Source: Chloroflexota bacterium
GTDB taxonomy: Bacteria > Chloroflexota > Dehalococcoidia > Bin125
Assembly (NCBI GenBank): GCA_003228175.2
Contig: QGNQ01000004.1
Span: 1 to 64,000, forward strand
Direction: 5' to 3'
Length of the DNA stretch: 64,000 nt
Both the position numbers and the translations under genes were made by a program. The number at the start of each line of letters is the position of its first letter. The stretch's first letter is position 1. Of the stretch, positions 33,950 through 41,746 are shown piece after piece. The notes under the pieces were generated by a model, which ran no database searches, was not told the origin of the DNA, and was given only the letters and a program-made list of their open reading frames with translations.

Positions 33950-34561
33950 TCAGCCGATATCCGATGGAGCGGTGCGACGCATGACGAGGATGTGGCGAGG
34001 GCGCCCGCGGGCGGTGCGCGCGCCGTTCGGGAGCATGGCGGCGGGGACGAAGCCGACGCGCTCAAAGACGGCGCGGGCGGCGGGCTGACCGCTGGTGACG
34101 CGGGCCTGCACCTCGTGCAGGCCCAGCCGCTCGGCGATCCAGACGCACTCCTGGGCGAGGAGGACGCCGAGGCCTCGGCCCCGCACCTCCGGCGCGACGA
34201 CGAATTGGATGTCGGCGGGGGCGGCCCGGCGGCCGGCCCGCGGCCCGGGGTCCGCGTGAATATGCGCGAAGCCGACGATTGCGCCGCGGCGCTCCGCCAC
34301 GACGGCCATGGTCCAGAAGGCGTCGGCGTCCGTGATCCAGTCAATCGTGAGGCCGTCTTGGGTGAGGTAGGTGCGGGCGAAGAGCAGGTCGTCGCTCGGC
34401 AGGCGCGCGACGAGGGCGTCGATAGCGACGCGATCATCGGGACGGGTGAGGCGCAGCGTGACCCGGCCGCGTCGACCATCGGCGCCGGGGCGCAGGCTGC
34501 CGCGGCGCGGGTAGCGGCCGGCGGCATCGAGGATGGTTCTCGGGTCGGTGGACGCGGCGAT
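33950..34561 (-). CDS. GNAT-family acetyltransferase with apparent ATC start
   Basis: The C-terminal half has a GNAT core (FVVAPEVRGRGLGVLLAQECVWIAERLG) and a motif B region. The coding frame clearly runs upstream of the first in-frame ATG at 34309, through RVTLRLTRPDDRVAIDALVARLP and LTQDGLTIDWITDADAFWTM, with no ATG, GTG or TTG before a stop at 34619. A strong GGAGG sits five bases before an ATC at 34561, giving a 203-residue protein of normal length for two-part GNAT enzymes. If only standard starts are allowed, the product is the 119-residue form from 34309. Substrate unknown. Confidence 0.75.
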   Translation of the reverse strand: MAASTDPRTILDAAGRYPRRGSLRPGADGRRGRVTLRLTRPDDRVAIDALVARLPSDDLLFARTYLTQDGLTIDWITDADAFWTMAVVAERRGAIVGFAHIHADPGPRAGRRAAPADIQFVVAPEVRGRGLGVLLAQECVWIAERLGLHEVQARVTSGQPAARAVFERVGFVPAAMLPNGARTARGRPRHILVMRRTAPSDIG

Positions 34562-34595
34562 CGGAACCTCCGGCGGTCGCGCGGCCCGGGCTCGA

Positions 34596-34601
34596 TAGGA
34601 T
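34596..34601 (+). promoter_or_regulatory. -10 box (TAGGAT) of leaderless RibD-C gene
   Basis: TAGGAT, six bases, then ATG at 34608. No Shine-Dalgarno visible. Confidence 0.6.
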
Positions 34602-34607
34602 GCGCGA

Positions 34608-35390
34608 ATGCATCCCGACTATACGTCGCTGGAGTTCGGGCGCCCGCCGGCGCAGGGAGATTCGTCTACGGGCGCGGGTGCGCAGCGGCCGTACGTGATC
34701 ACGAACATGGTTATGTCCGCTGATGGGAAGGTCGTGCTGGAGGACACGGAGCAGGGGCTGGGCTCGGCGAACGACCAGCGCCTGATGCGGGAGCTGCGCG
34801 TGCACGCGGACGTCGTGCTGAATGGGGCCGGCACGTTGCGCAAGAGCGGGACCTCGTCGCGGTTGAACGCCGCGCGGCTGACGGCGCTGCGTCTGGAGCG
34901 AGGCAAGCCGGCGGCGCCGATCGCGGCGGTGCTGAGCCGGTCGGGGGATCTGCCGCTGGAGCGGGCGTTCTTCCGCGAGCGCGATTTCGAGGCAGTGGTG
35001 TACCTATCGGACGCGGCGCCGGTGGCGCGACGGCAGGCGATCGAGGCGACGGGGCGACCGGTGCATCTCGTGCCGGATGCGGACGCGACGCCGAGCATGG
35101 TGCGGCACATGCACGACGAGCTGGGCGCGGAGCTGCTGCTGGCCGAAGGCGGGCCGACGATCCTGGGGCAGCTTTTCGCGCGCGACCTGGTGGACGAGTA
35201 CTTCTTGACGCTGAGCGGCGTGATCGTGGGTGGGGGGACGCCGACGCCGGTGGAGGGGCCGCGGATCTCGACCCTGGCGTCGATCGTGCGGTTCGATCTG
35301 GTGTCGGCGGCGGTGAACCAGGACGACGGCGAGGTGTACCTGCGGTTCCGCCGCCCGGCAGGCGCTGCGGGGGCGCCAGCGACCAGTTAG
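34608..35390 (+). CDS. RibD C-terminal/dihydrofolate reductase-fold reductase
   Basis: 260 residues. A stand-alone reductase domain of the RibD_C type (YVITNMVMSADGKVVLEDTEQGLGSANDQRLMRELRVHADVVLNGAGTLR, ELLLAEGGPTILGQLF). In RibD the domain reduces the ribosyl group of the pyrimidine intermediate of riboflavin synthesis with NADPH. The deaminase half is absent, so a role in flavin or deazaflavin-type metabolism is possible but not shown. It overlaps the convergent purE by 4 bp. Confidence 0.85.
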   Translation: MHPDYTSLEFGRPPAQGDSSTGAGAQRPYVITNMVMSADGKVVLEDTEQGLGSANDQRLMRELRVHADVVLNGAGTLRKSGTSSRLNAARLTALRLERGKPAAPIAAVLSRSGDLPLERAFFRERDFEAVVYLSDAAPVARRQAIEATGRPVHLVPDADATPSMVRHMHDELGAELLLAEGGPTILGQLFARDLVDEYFLTLSGVIVGGGTPTPVEGPRISTLASIVRFDLVSAAVNQDDGEVYLRFRRPAGAAGAPATS

Positions 35391-35893
35391 CCGGCCTTGC
35401 TGGGGTCAGGGTTGTCGAGGATCTGCTGGGCGCGCTTGGCGCGGTAGGCGTCGAGCGCCTGCGCGACGGCCTCGTCGCTGACGGCGAGGATGGCGGCCGC
35501 GTAGAGGGCGGCGTTGGTCGCGCCGGGCTTGCCGATGGAGACGGTGCCAACGGGGATGCCGGGCGGCATTTGGACCATGGAGAGCAGCGCGTCGAGGCCC
35601 TTGAGGGCCCAGCCCTCCATGGGTACGCCGATCACGGGCAGGGTGGTCTTGGCGGCGATGGCGCCGGGCAGGGCGGCGGCGCCGCCGGCGGCGGCGATGA
35701 GCACGCGGATGCCGCGCTCGCGGGCGGTCGCGGCCCACTGGGCGGTTTCGTCGGGGGTGCGATGGGCGGAAAGGACGCGGGCCTCGAAGGGGATGCCAAG
35801 GCCGGTGAGCGTGTCGGCGGTGGCCTGCATGGTGGGCCAGTCGGACTGGGAGCCCATGACGATTCCGACCCGAGGAAGGGGGGTGGCGGTCAT
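35387..35893 (-). CDS. purE: N5-carboxyaminoimidazole ribonucleotide mutase
   Basis: 168 residues, class I PurE. It converts N5-CAIR to CAIR in purine synthesis. Hallmarks are VGIVMGSQSDWPTM, VLSAHRTPDET, IAAAGGAAALPGAIAAKTTLPVIGVPM and the PPGIPVGTVSIGKPGATNAA stretch. Start at 35893 with AAGGA seven bases upstream. purK, its usual partner, is not in the window. Confidence 0.97.
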   Translation of the reverse strand: MTATPLPRVGIVMGSQSDWPTMQATADTLTGLGIPFEARVLSAHRTPDETAQWAATARERGIRVLIAAAGGAAALPGAIAAKTTLPVIGVPMEGWALKGLDALLSMVQMPPGIPVGTVSIGKPGATNAALYAAAILAVSDEAVAQALDAYRAKRAQQILDNPDPSKAG

Positions 35894-35927
35894 TGCGTGT
35901 TCCTTTGCTGACGTGGATCCGCTGATG

Positions 35928-35952
35928 TCCTTCGACAAGCTCGGGATGCGCG
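35928..35952. repeat. Dispersed TTCGACAGGCTCAGG-type repeat
   Basis: Copy reading tccttcgacaagctcggg followed by atgcgcg, in the gap upstream of purE. Confidence 0.6.
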
Positions 35953-36093
35953 GATCTAGCTTCGAGTTGGCCCGCTCGCCAGAGGGGCGTGAGGATCGGT
36001 GACAGGCTAGCGGCGGCGGGGCGGACGAGCAGGCGGGACGACCGGAGGCGGTCGGGCCGTCGTAGAGTGCGCGGCGGAGGATGGAGGGGCGCG

Positions 36094-36489
36094 ATGCGAT
36101 CTGCCTTGGCGGCCCTGGTCGCGCTGCTGTTGGTGGGACTGTTTTCGGCCGCGTGCGGTGGGGGCGATGCCGCCGATCCAAGCGTTGGGCCGGAGGGGGG
36201 CGGGGCCGCAGCGGCCGAGCAGGCGAGCGCTGATGGGGAGTCGGACGAGGCGACCTCGGCGCAGGAAGCGGAGGCCCCAGCCGTGCCCGCCGCGGAACCC
36301 GCAGTCGATCCGCCACCCGCGCGAGGGACCGGTGTTACCGACGCATATCGATCGGCGCTGGAGGCGGTGGCGGCGGCGCTGGACGCGGAGCTGGAGTCGA
36401 TCGGCGCGGGGGTTCAGGCGGCCGGGACGTCAGCAGGGGCGTTCGCGGTGCTGGAGGCGGCCTGGTCGCGGCGCTGCGAACGGCGGTGA
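36094..36489 (+). pseudogene. Lipoprotein, N-terminal part of a frameshifted gene
   Basis: 131 codons from ATG at 36094 (GGAGGGG upstream). Signal peptide with lipobox (VGLFSAACGGGD), an acidic Ala/Glu/Pro linker, then a helical segment (YRSALEAVAAALDAELESIGAG ... VLEA). After VLEA the frame gives SRRCERR and a stop, whereas the -1 frame continues as GLVAALRTAVSELAGVD into the gene at 36486. The join implies one lost base near 36457-36462. The intact product would be a lipoprotein of about 343 residues with a helical-bundle domain. It could be a true mutation, programmed shift or assembly error. Confidence 0.7.
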
Positions 36490-37124
36490 GTGAGCTGGCG
36501 GGGGTCGATGCACCGATGGGGGTGGAAAGAGACCACGAGCTCCTGATCGCGGGGCTGGAGTCGATCATCGCGCTGGAGGAAGAGTTGATCGCGCGGGTGG
36601 GGCTGGGCGACGCGGCGGGCGCGCTGGCGCGGACACGGGCGATCGCGGAGCAGCAGGCGACGCTGGCGGCGGCGTTGTCGGCGGAGGTGCGGGATGCGGC
36701 TGGAGCGCTGCTGGGCGTTGCGGGGGCGCTGGGCTTCCTGCCGCTGACGGCGGAGCAGTTGGCGCCCGATACGGCGGAGGCCGTGGGGGCGGCGGATGCG
36801 GAGTCGTACTTGGCGCGCTTGGACTTCCCAGGCGCGACGCGGCTGTTGTCGTTGGAGCCGCTGATCGTGGGGGAAGCGGTGCTGATCACGGCGCAGTGGT
36901 CGGTGCCGGCGTCGGTCGCGTTGGGGGATCTGCTGGGGCACTACGAGGAGGCGCTGCGGTCGTTGGGCGCGCTGGGCCCGTCGCAGCGGCTGCAGTCGGA
37001 TGTCGATGGATCGGTGACGGTTGGGGTGGAGCACCCGTTTGGGTCAGCGATCGTGTTGGTGGGTGGGGCGGAGGATGGGTCGCACTTGGTGATGGTGACG
37101 GGGAGTTTTCCGTCGGGGGGGTAG
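36486..37124 (+). pseudogene. C-terminal part of the frameshifted lipoprotein
   Basis: 212 codons in the -1 frame relative to 36094, formally openable from a GTG at 36486 that overlaps the preceding stop (GTGA). The protein has no signal sequence of its own. It holds long helices (VERDHELLIAGLESIIALEEELIARV, LARTRAIAEQQATLAAAL) and a beta-rich C-terminus (SVTVGVEHPFGSAIVLVGG). The helices carry on logically from the upstream part. Two coupled genes is the alternative reading, but the helical coding upstream of the GTG argues against it. Confidence 0.65.
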
Positions 37125-37196
37125 CGAGGGTGGGATGGGCTGGTCCGTGGGCAGGTCAGGATGCAGGGCGCAGGGGATGGTGGGCAGGGGTGCGCA

Positions 37197-37226
37197 TTGA
37201 CCCCCGATCGTGGGGCTCCGCATAAT
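37197..37226 (+). promoter_or_regulatory. Promoter of leuS
   Basis: TTGACC (37197-37202), 18-bp spacer, CATAAT (37221-37226). Transcript start near 37233 would leave a leader of about 64 bases. No T-box core (no clear GGTGGNACCGCG) was found in the leader. Confidence 0.7.
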
Positions 37227-37296
37227 CGATGTACCCCGCACGACTGCCCGGACGCGCGATCTCGTCGGTCCGGGTGGCGGGCCGGGGCGGAGCGCC

Positions 37297-39774
37297 ATGA
37301 CGACCTCGACGCCCAACACGGACCCGCACCGCTACGACCACGCCGCGATCGAGAAGAAGTGGCAGTCGCGCTGGGCGGCGGACCGGCTCTACGAAGCGCG
37401 CGATGACGACCCTCGGGAGCCTTACTACCTGCTGACGATGTTCCCCTACCCCAGTGGGGACCTGCACATTGGGCACTGGTTCGCGATGGTGCCGCCGGAC
37501 GTGGCGGCGCGCTACCAGCGCATGCTGGGCAAAAACGTGCTCTTCCCGATGGGCTTCGACGCCTTTGGACTGCCGGCCGAGAACGCGGCGATCCGCGAGG
37601 GCGCGCGACCGCACGCATGGACGTACGCGAATATCGAACGGATGCGGGGGCAGCTGCACACGATGGGTTCCAGCTTCGATTGGTCGCGCGAGATCATCAC
37701 GGCGGACCCCGAGTATTACCGCTGGACGCAGTGGTTCTTCGTGCAGCTGCTGAAGCACGACCTGGCCTACCGGGCGATGGCGCCGGCCAACTGGTGCCCA
37801 AGCTGTCAGACCGTGCTGGCGAACGAACAGGTCGTGCGCGGCGAGGACGGGCTGGGGCGCTGCGAGCGCTGCGAGACGGTGGTGGAGACGCGCGACCTGG
37901 AGCAGTGGTTCTTCCGCATCACGAAGTATGCGGAAGAGCTGCTGGACTTCTCGTCGATCGAGTGGCCGGAGCGCATCCGCACGATGCAGACGAATTGGAT
38001 CGGTCGCTCTGAGGGGGCGGAGATCCGCTTCAAGCTGGAGGCCGCGGTCGCTGAGTGGGACGCGATCACCGTCTTCACGACGCGAGCGGACACGGTGTTT
38101 GGGGCGACGTACATGGTGCTGGCGCCCGAGCATCCGCTGGTCGCGCTGGTCACAACGGACGATCAGCGGGGGGACGTGGATGCGTACGTGCACTCGACGC
38201 GAATGGCGACGGAGATCGAACGGCAGTCGACGGAACGCCCCAAGACAGGCGTCGCGACGGGGGCCTATGCGCTGCACCCGTTCACGGGAGCGCGGATCCC
38301 GATCTGGATCGCCGACTACGTGCTGGCGAGCTACGGGCACGGCGCGGTGATGGGGGTGCCCGCGCACGACACGCGGGACTTCGCGTTCGCGACGCAGTAC
38401 GGGTTCGAGATTCCGGTGGTCGTGGGCGGGCCGGCGTGGGACGGGGAGCCACTTTCGGAGGCCTACACGGGCGATGGCCGGCTGGTGAACTCGGGGGAGT
38501 TCGAGGGCCTATCGGTGGCGGAAGGGAAGGCGGCGATCGCGGCGGCGCTGGCCGAGCGGGAGGCCGGAGGCGTGTCGATCAACTATCGGATCCGAGACTG
38601 GCTGATCAGCCGCCAACGCTATTGGGGCGCGCCGATCCCGGTGATCTACTGCCCCTCCTGTGGCCCCCTGCCGGTGCCCGAGGATCAACTGCCGGTGCTG
38701 CTGCCCGAAGTGGCGGAGTTCCTGCCGACGGGGGAGTCGCCGCTGGCGCTGAACGCCGAGTTCGTCAATGTGCCCTGCCCTCAGTGCGGAGAGCCCGCGA
38801 AGCGCGAGACGGACACGCTGGACACGTTCATGTGTTCCTCGTGGTATTTCTTCCGCTACCCGGACCCGCACAACAACGAGGCGCCGATCTCGGGCGGGCT
38901 GGCGAAGCAATGGCTGCCCGTGGACCAGTACACGGGCGGGGCCGAGCACGCGGTGATGCACTTGCTGTACGTGCGCTTCTTCACGAAGGCCTGCCGCGAT
39001 ATGGGCATCGTGCCGCTGGACGAGCCGTTCCTGCGGCTGTTCAACCAGGGGACGATGACCAAGGACGGCGCGAAGATGTCGAAGAGCCGGGGGAACGTGG
39101 TGAACCCGGACGATTGGGTGTCGAAGCTGGGCGCGGACGCGGTGCGGCTGTACCTGATGTTCTTGGGGCCCTGGGACCGGGGCGGCGATTGGGACGATTC
39201 GAGCATCCAGGGCCACTACCGCTGGTTGAATCGGATCTGGGCGCTGGCACGGTTGCAGCAGGCGCGGGGGAGCGACGCGGAGAGCGCCACGCGGATCCGG
39301 CGGCTGACGCATCGGATGATCGCGAAGGCGAGCGAGGACATCGCGTCGTTCCGGTTCAACACGATGCTGGCGGCGATGATGGAGTTCACGAACGCGCTGG
39401 CGAAGGAGCCGGAGCGCGGCGCCGTGGACGGGGAGGCGTGGGACGAGGCGATGCGGTCGTTGGTGCTGTGCCTTGCGCCGTCGGCGCCGCACTTCGCGGA
39501 GGAGCTGTGGGAGCGGCTGGGCAACGCGTACTCAGTACACCAGCAGCCCTGGCCCGAATTCGATCCGGCGCTGATCAGCGCGGAGACGGTGACGCTGGTC
39601 GTGCAGGTGAATGGCAAGGTGCGGGCACAGCTGGAGACGATGGTTGGGCTGGATGCGGCGTCGGCGCAGGCCGTGGCGGAGGCGGATGCGTCGGTGCAGC
39701 GGCACTTGGAGGGGAAGACGCTGCGCAAGGTGGTGCACGTGCCGGACCGGCTGGTGAACTTCGTGGTGGGGTAG
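37297..39774 (+). CDS. leuS: Leucyl-tRNA synthetase
   Basis: 825 residues. Class I synthetase with the HIGH motif in DLHIGHWF and KMSKS in AKMSKSRGN. The CP1 editing domain is present (TVFGATYMVLAPEHPLV ... GHGAVMGVPAHDTRDFAFA). Zn-ribbon-like Cys pairs occur (CPSCQ/CERC and CPSC/CPQC). Start at 37297 has GGAG four bases upstream and matches the usual N-terminus (YDHAAIEKKWQSRW). Promoter at 37197. Part of the leuS, coiled-coil, coaD, rsmD cluster. Confidence 0.98.
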   Translation: MTTSTPNTDPHRYDHAAIEKKWQSRWAADRLYEARDDDPREPYYLLTMFPYPSGDLHIGHWFAMVPPDVAARYQRMLGKNVLFPMGFDAFGLPAENAAIREGARPHAWTYANIERMRGQLHTMGSSFDWSREIITADPEYYRWTQWFFVQLLKHDLAYRAMAPANWCPSCQTVLANEQVVRGEDGLGRCERCETVVETRDLEQWFFRITKYAEELLDFSSIEWPERIRTMQTNWIGRSEGAEIRFKLEAAVAEWDAITVFTTRADTVFGATYMVLAPEHPLVALVTTDDQRGDVDAYVHSTRMATEIERQSTERPKTGVATGAYALHPFTGARIPIWIADYVLASYGHGAVMGVPAHDTRDFAFATQYGFEIPVVVGGPAWDGEPLSEAYTGDGRLVNSGEFEGLSVAEGKAAIAAALAEREAGGVSINYRIRDWLISRQRYWGAPIPVIYCPSCGPLPVPEDQLPVLLPEVAEFLPTGESPLALNAEFVNVPCPQCGEPAKRETDTLDTFMCSSWYFFRYPDPHNNEAPISGGLAKQWLPVDQYTGGAEHAVMHLLYVRFFTKACRDMGIVPLDEPFLRLFNQGTMTKDGAKMSKSRGNVVNPDDWVSKLGADAVRLYLMFLGPWDRGGDWDDSSIQGHYRWLNRIWALARLQQARGSDAESATRIRRLTHRMIAKASEDIASFRFNTMLAAMMEFTNALAKEPERGAVDGEAWDEAMRSLVLCLAPSAPHFAEELWERLGNAYSVHQQPWPEFDPALISAETVTLVVQVNGKVRAQLETMVGLDAASAQAVAEADASVQRHLEGKTLRKVVHVPDRLVNFVVG

Positions 39775-39823
39775 GGGCGAACGCGCGACACGGGTTCTGG
39801 GAGGCGAAGCCGTCCAGGCAGGG

Positions 39824-39848
39824 CCCTTCGACAGGCTCAGGTTGCGCG
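39824..39848. repeat. Dispersed TTCGACAGGCTCAGG-type repeat
   Basis: Copy reading cccttcgacaggctcagg followed by ttgcgcg, between leuS and the coiled-coil gene. Confidence 0.65.
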
Positions 39849-39850
39849 AG

Positions 39851-40435
39851 TTAGCCGAAGCCTTCGCGGTCGGCGATGATTTGGGCGTCGCGGCGATCGA
39901 CGGCGGCGAGCTCTTCCTCACGCTCGATCTTTTGATCGAGCTGGTCGATGCCGGCGCGGACGCTGGATCCGATTGAGGTGAGCTGCGCTTCCAGGCGGCG
40001 CAGCATGTCGAGGGAGTAGCGGTCGGCCTCCAGGGACTGCTCCACCGCCTGGGTGGTCGCCTCACCGCGCATGGCGGCGGATTCGGCGCGGGCCGCACTC
40101 AGCGTCTCTTGCGCCTCAGTGGTCGCTTGGTCGATGACTTCGACGGCGCGGCGCTGGGCCTGCAGGACGAGGTCGTGGGCGTTGAGCCGATGCTCGGCCT
40201 CATCGCGGGCCTTGTTGGTGATGATGAGGGCTTCTTCGTCGGCCTTGGCGAGCACGTCGTGGCGGTCGCGCAGAACGGTGCGGGCCTCTTGGACTTCGCG
40301 TGGAACGGCGGAGCGCATGCTATCGATGATGTCCAGGAGTTCATCGCGATTGACGGTCCAGCCGCCGCCGAAGCGGCCCGCGCGGCCGCTGAGCACGGTC
40401 TCTTCGAGACGATCGATCAATTCCAGAATGTCGAT
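39851..40435 (-). CDS. Coiled-coil (DivIVA/ATP-synthase-b-like) protein, apparent ATC start
   Basis: 194 residues if started at the ATC at 40435. A long coiled coil (about residues 35-160: VPREVQEARTVLRDRHDVLAKADEEALIITNKARDEAEHRL) with the pattern of DivIVA or ATPase-stator-like proteins, found beside coaD in related bacteria. Homologous proteins as I recall them begin MDIL-LIDRLEE; here the same residues read IDILELIDRLEE, with ATC exactly where ATG is expected and GGAG eight bases before it. The only standard start is TTG at 40420, which cuts five residues. Likely role: cell-division or membrane scaffold; not proven. Confidence 0.75.
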   Translation of the reverse strand: MDILELIDRLEETVLSGRAGRFGGGWTVNRDELLDIIDSMRSAVPREVQEARTVLRDRHDVLAKADEEALIITNKARDEAEHRLNAHDLVLQAQRRAVEVIDQATTEAQETLSAARAESAAMRGEATTQAVEQSLEADRYSLDMLRRLEAQLTSIGSSVRAGIDQLDQKIEREEELAAVDRRDAQIIADREGFG

Positions 40436-40586
40436 GGTGGCGGCTCCAGTCGGCGGCGGTCTCAGTTGTAGGCCTGGGTTTAGGCCTGTGTTTGGGGGGC
40501 GCCTCTGTCGCGCAGTTTAGCGCTTGGGCTGGGCGCGGATGGACTCGCGGATCGACCGCTGTGGACGCGCAGGAACCGGCGGGCGA

Positions 40587-41072
40587 CTAGCCGGTGGGTT
40601 CGCCGAAGCGGTCGTAGAGGGCCCGCGCGACGTTGGCGGGGACGAGATCGTCGACGGGCTGACCGAGCGCGGCGATCTCGCGGATGCGGCTGGCGGAGAT
40701 GAAGAGGTGGTTGAGCGAGGTGATGAGGTAGACGGACTCAATCTCCGGGGCCATTTTCTTGTTCATGAGCGCCATGTCGAACTCGGCCTCGAAGTCGGTG
40801 ACGGCGCGCATGCCACGCACGAGAACCGTAGCCTCGACCGTGCGCGCGTAGGTGACGATCAGGCCCTCGAAGCTCTCGACGCGGACGTTGGGCAAGGCAT
40901 GCGCCGCTTCGCTGAACATCGCGACGCGCTCATCGAGGCTGAAGAGGTCGTTCTTGCCACGTTGGTAGACGGCGACGATGACGTCGTCGAAGAGCGCCGC
41001 GGCGCGCGACACGATATCAAGATGGCCGTTGGTGACTGGGTCGAATCCCCCGGGGTAGACGGCGACCGTCAA
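40587..41072 (-). CDS. coaD: Phosphopantetheine adenylyltransferase
   Basis: 161 residues. It adds AMP to 4'-phosphopantetheine, the fourth step of CoA synthesis. The nucleotidylyl-transferase (T/H)xGH motif is NGHLDI within YPGGFDPVTNGHLDIV; the C-terminal ISASRIRE matches the ISSS(x)R signature. The start is a TTG at 41072 overlapping the rsmD stop (TTGA). Coupled with rsmD upstream. Confidence 0.97.
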   Translation of the reverse strand: MTVAVYPGGFDPVTNGHLDIVSRAAALFDDVIVAVYQRGKNDLFSLDERVAMFSEAAHALPNVRVESFEGLIVTYARTVEATVLVRGMRAVTDFEAEFDMALMNKKMAPEIESVYLITSLNHLFISASRIREIAALGQPVDDLVPANVARALYDRFGEPTG

Positions 41073-41740
41073 CGCGCGACTCCTCTCCCGCCTTCCGGTG
41101 ACGCTGAACGGCCAGCGGCGGTCACGTATGTGTCGAGAACCGCGTCACCATAGCGACGCTGGTCCACCCGCACTAGCGACAACGTATCGCCCGGGATGGG
41201 CACGGAGGGCGGGTCTGATGGCCCTGGCGCTGACCCGAGCGGCTGGACGGTCAATTGTTCGGGGGCCGGACGGTTGCGGGGATGGCGCCAGAGGAGCATG
41301 CCGTCCAGGGTCAGCAGCCGGCGGCGCAGCAAGGTGCGCAGGACGGGCGTGGCGTCGATGGGGTAGGGCGGGTCGACGAAGCAGAGGCTGTAGCCGGGCG
41401 GCAGGGCTTCGATCACCCGTTCGACGTTGCGACAGTGCAGCGTGGCGCGGGGGGTGCAGGCGAGGCTCTGGAGATTGTCGCGGATGACGGCGCAGGCGTC
41501 GCGATGGCGCTCCACGAAGTCGACGTGGGGGGCGCCGCGGCTGAGGGCTTCAAGGCCGAGCAGGCCCGCGCCCGCGTAGAGGTCCAGGACGGGGCCCGTG
41601 AGCGCGTCCTGCACGTCCGGCCGGTCGAAGATGGAGCGGCGCAGCCGGGCTGTGGCGGGGCGGGTTGGCCCGTGGGCGCCACGCACGCGGCGACCGAGCA
41701 GGGCGCCGCCGGTCAGTCGGACGAGGGGCGGGGCGGGCAT
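41069..41740 (-). CDS. rsmD: 16S rRNA (guanine966-N2)-methyltransferase
   Basis: 223 residues. SAM-dependent methylation of G966 of 16S rRNA. SAM site LDLYAGAGLLGLEALSRGA and the catalytic FVDPPYPID are visible, as is the early RPATARLRRSIFD segment. A Pro-rich C-terminal extension is unusual. The pair rsmD-coaD is conserved in many bacteria. It begins 6 bp after the GH18-like gene, so it may share its transcript. Confidence 0.95.
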   Translation of the reverse strand: MPAPPLVRLTGGALLGRRVRGAHGPTRPATARLRRSIFDRPDVQDALTGPVLDLYAGAGLLGLEALSRGAPHVDFVERHRDACAVIRDNLQSLACTPRATLHCRNVERVIEALPPGYSLCFVDPPYPIDATPVLRTLLRRRLLTLDGMLLWRHPRNRPAPEQLTVQPLGSAPGPSDPPSVPIPGDTLSLVRVDQRRYGDAVLDTYVTAAGRSASPEGGRGVAR

Positions 41741-41746
41741 GTGGGG

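Noticed and set aside
37125..37296. T-box leader before leuS
   Set aside because: A GGTGG occurs, but the conserved antiterminator core and specifier stem are not recognisable.
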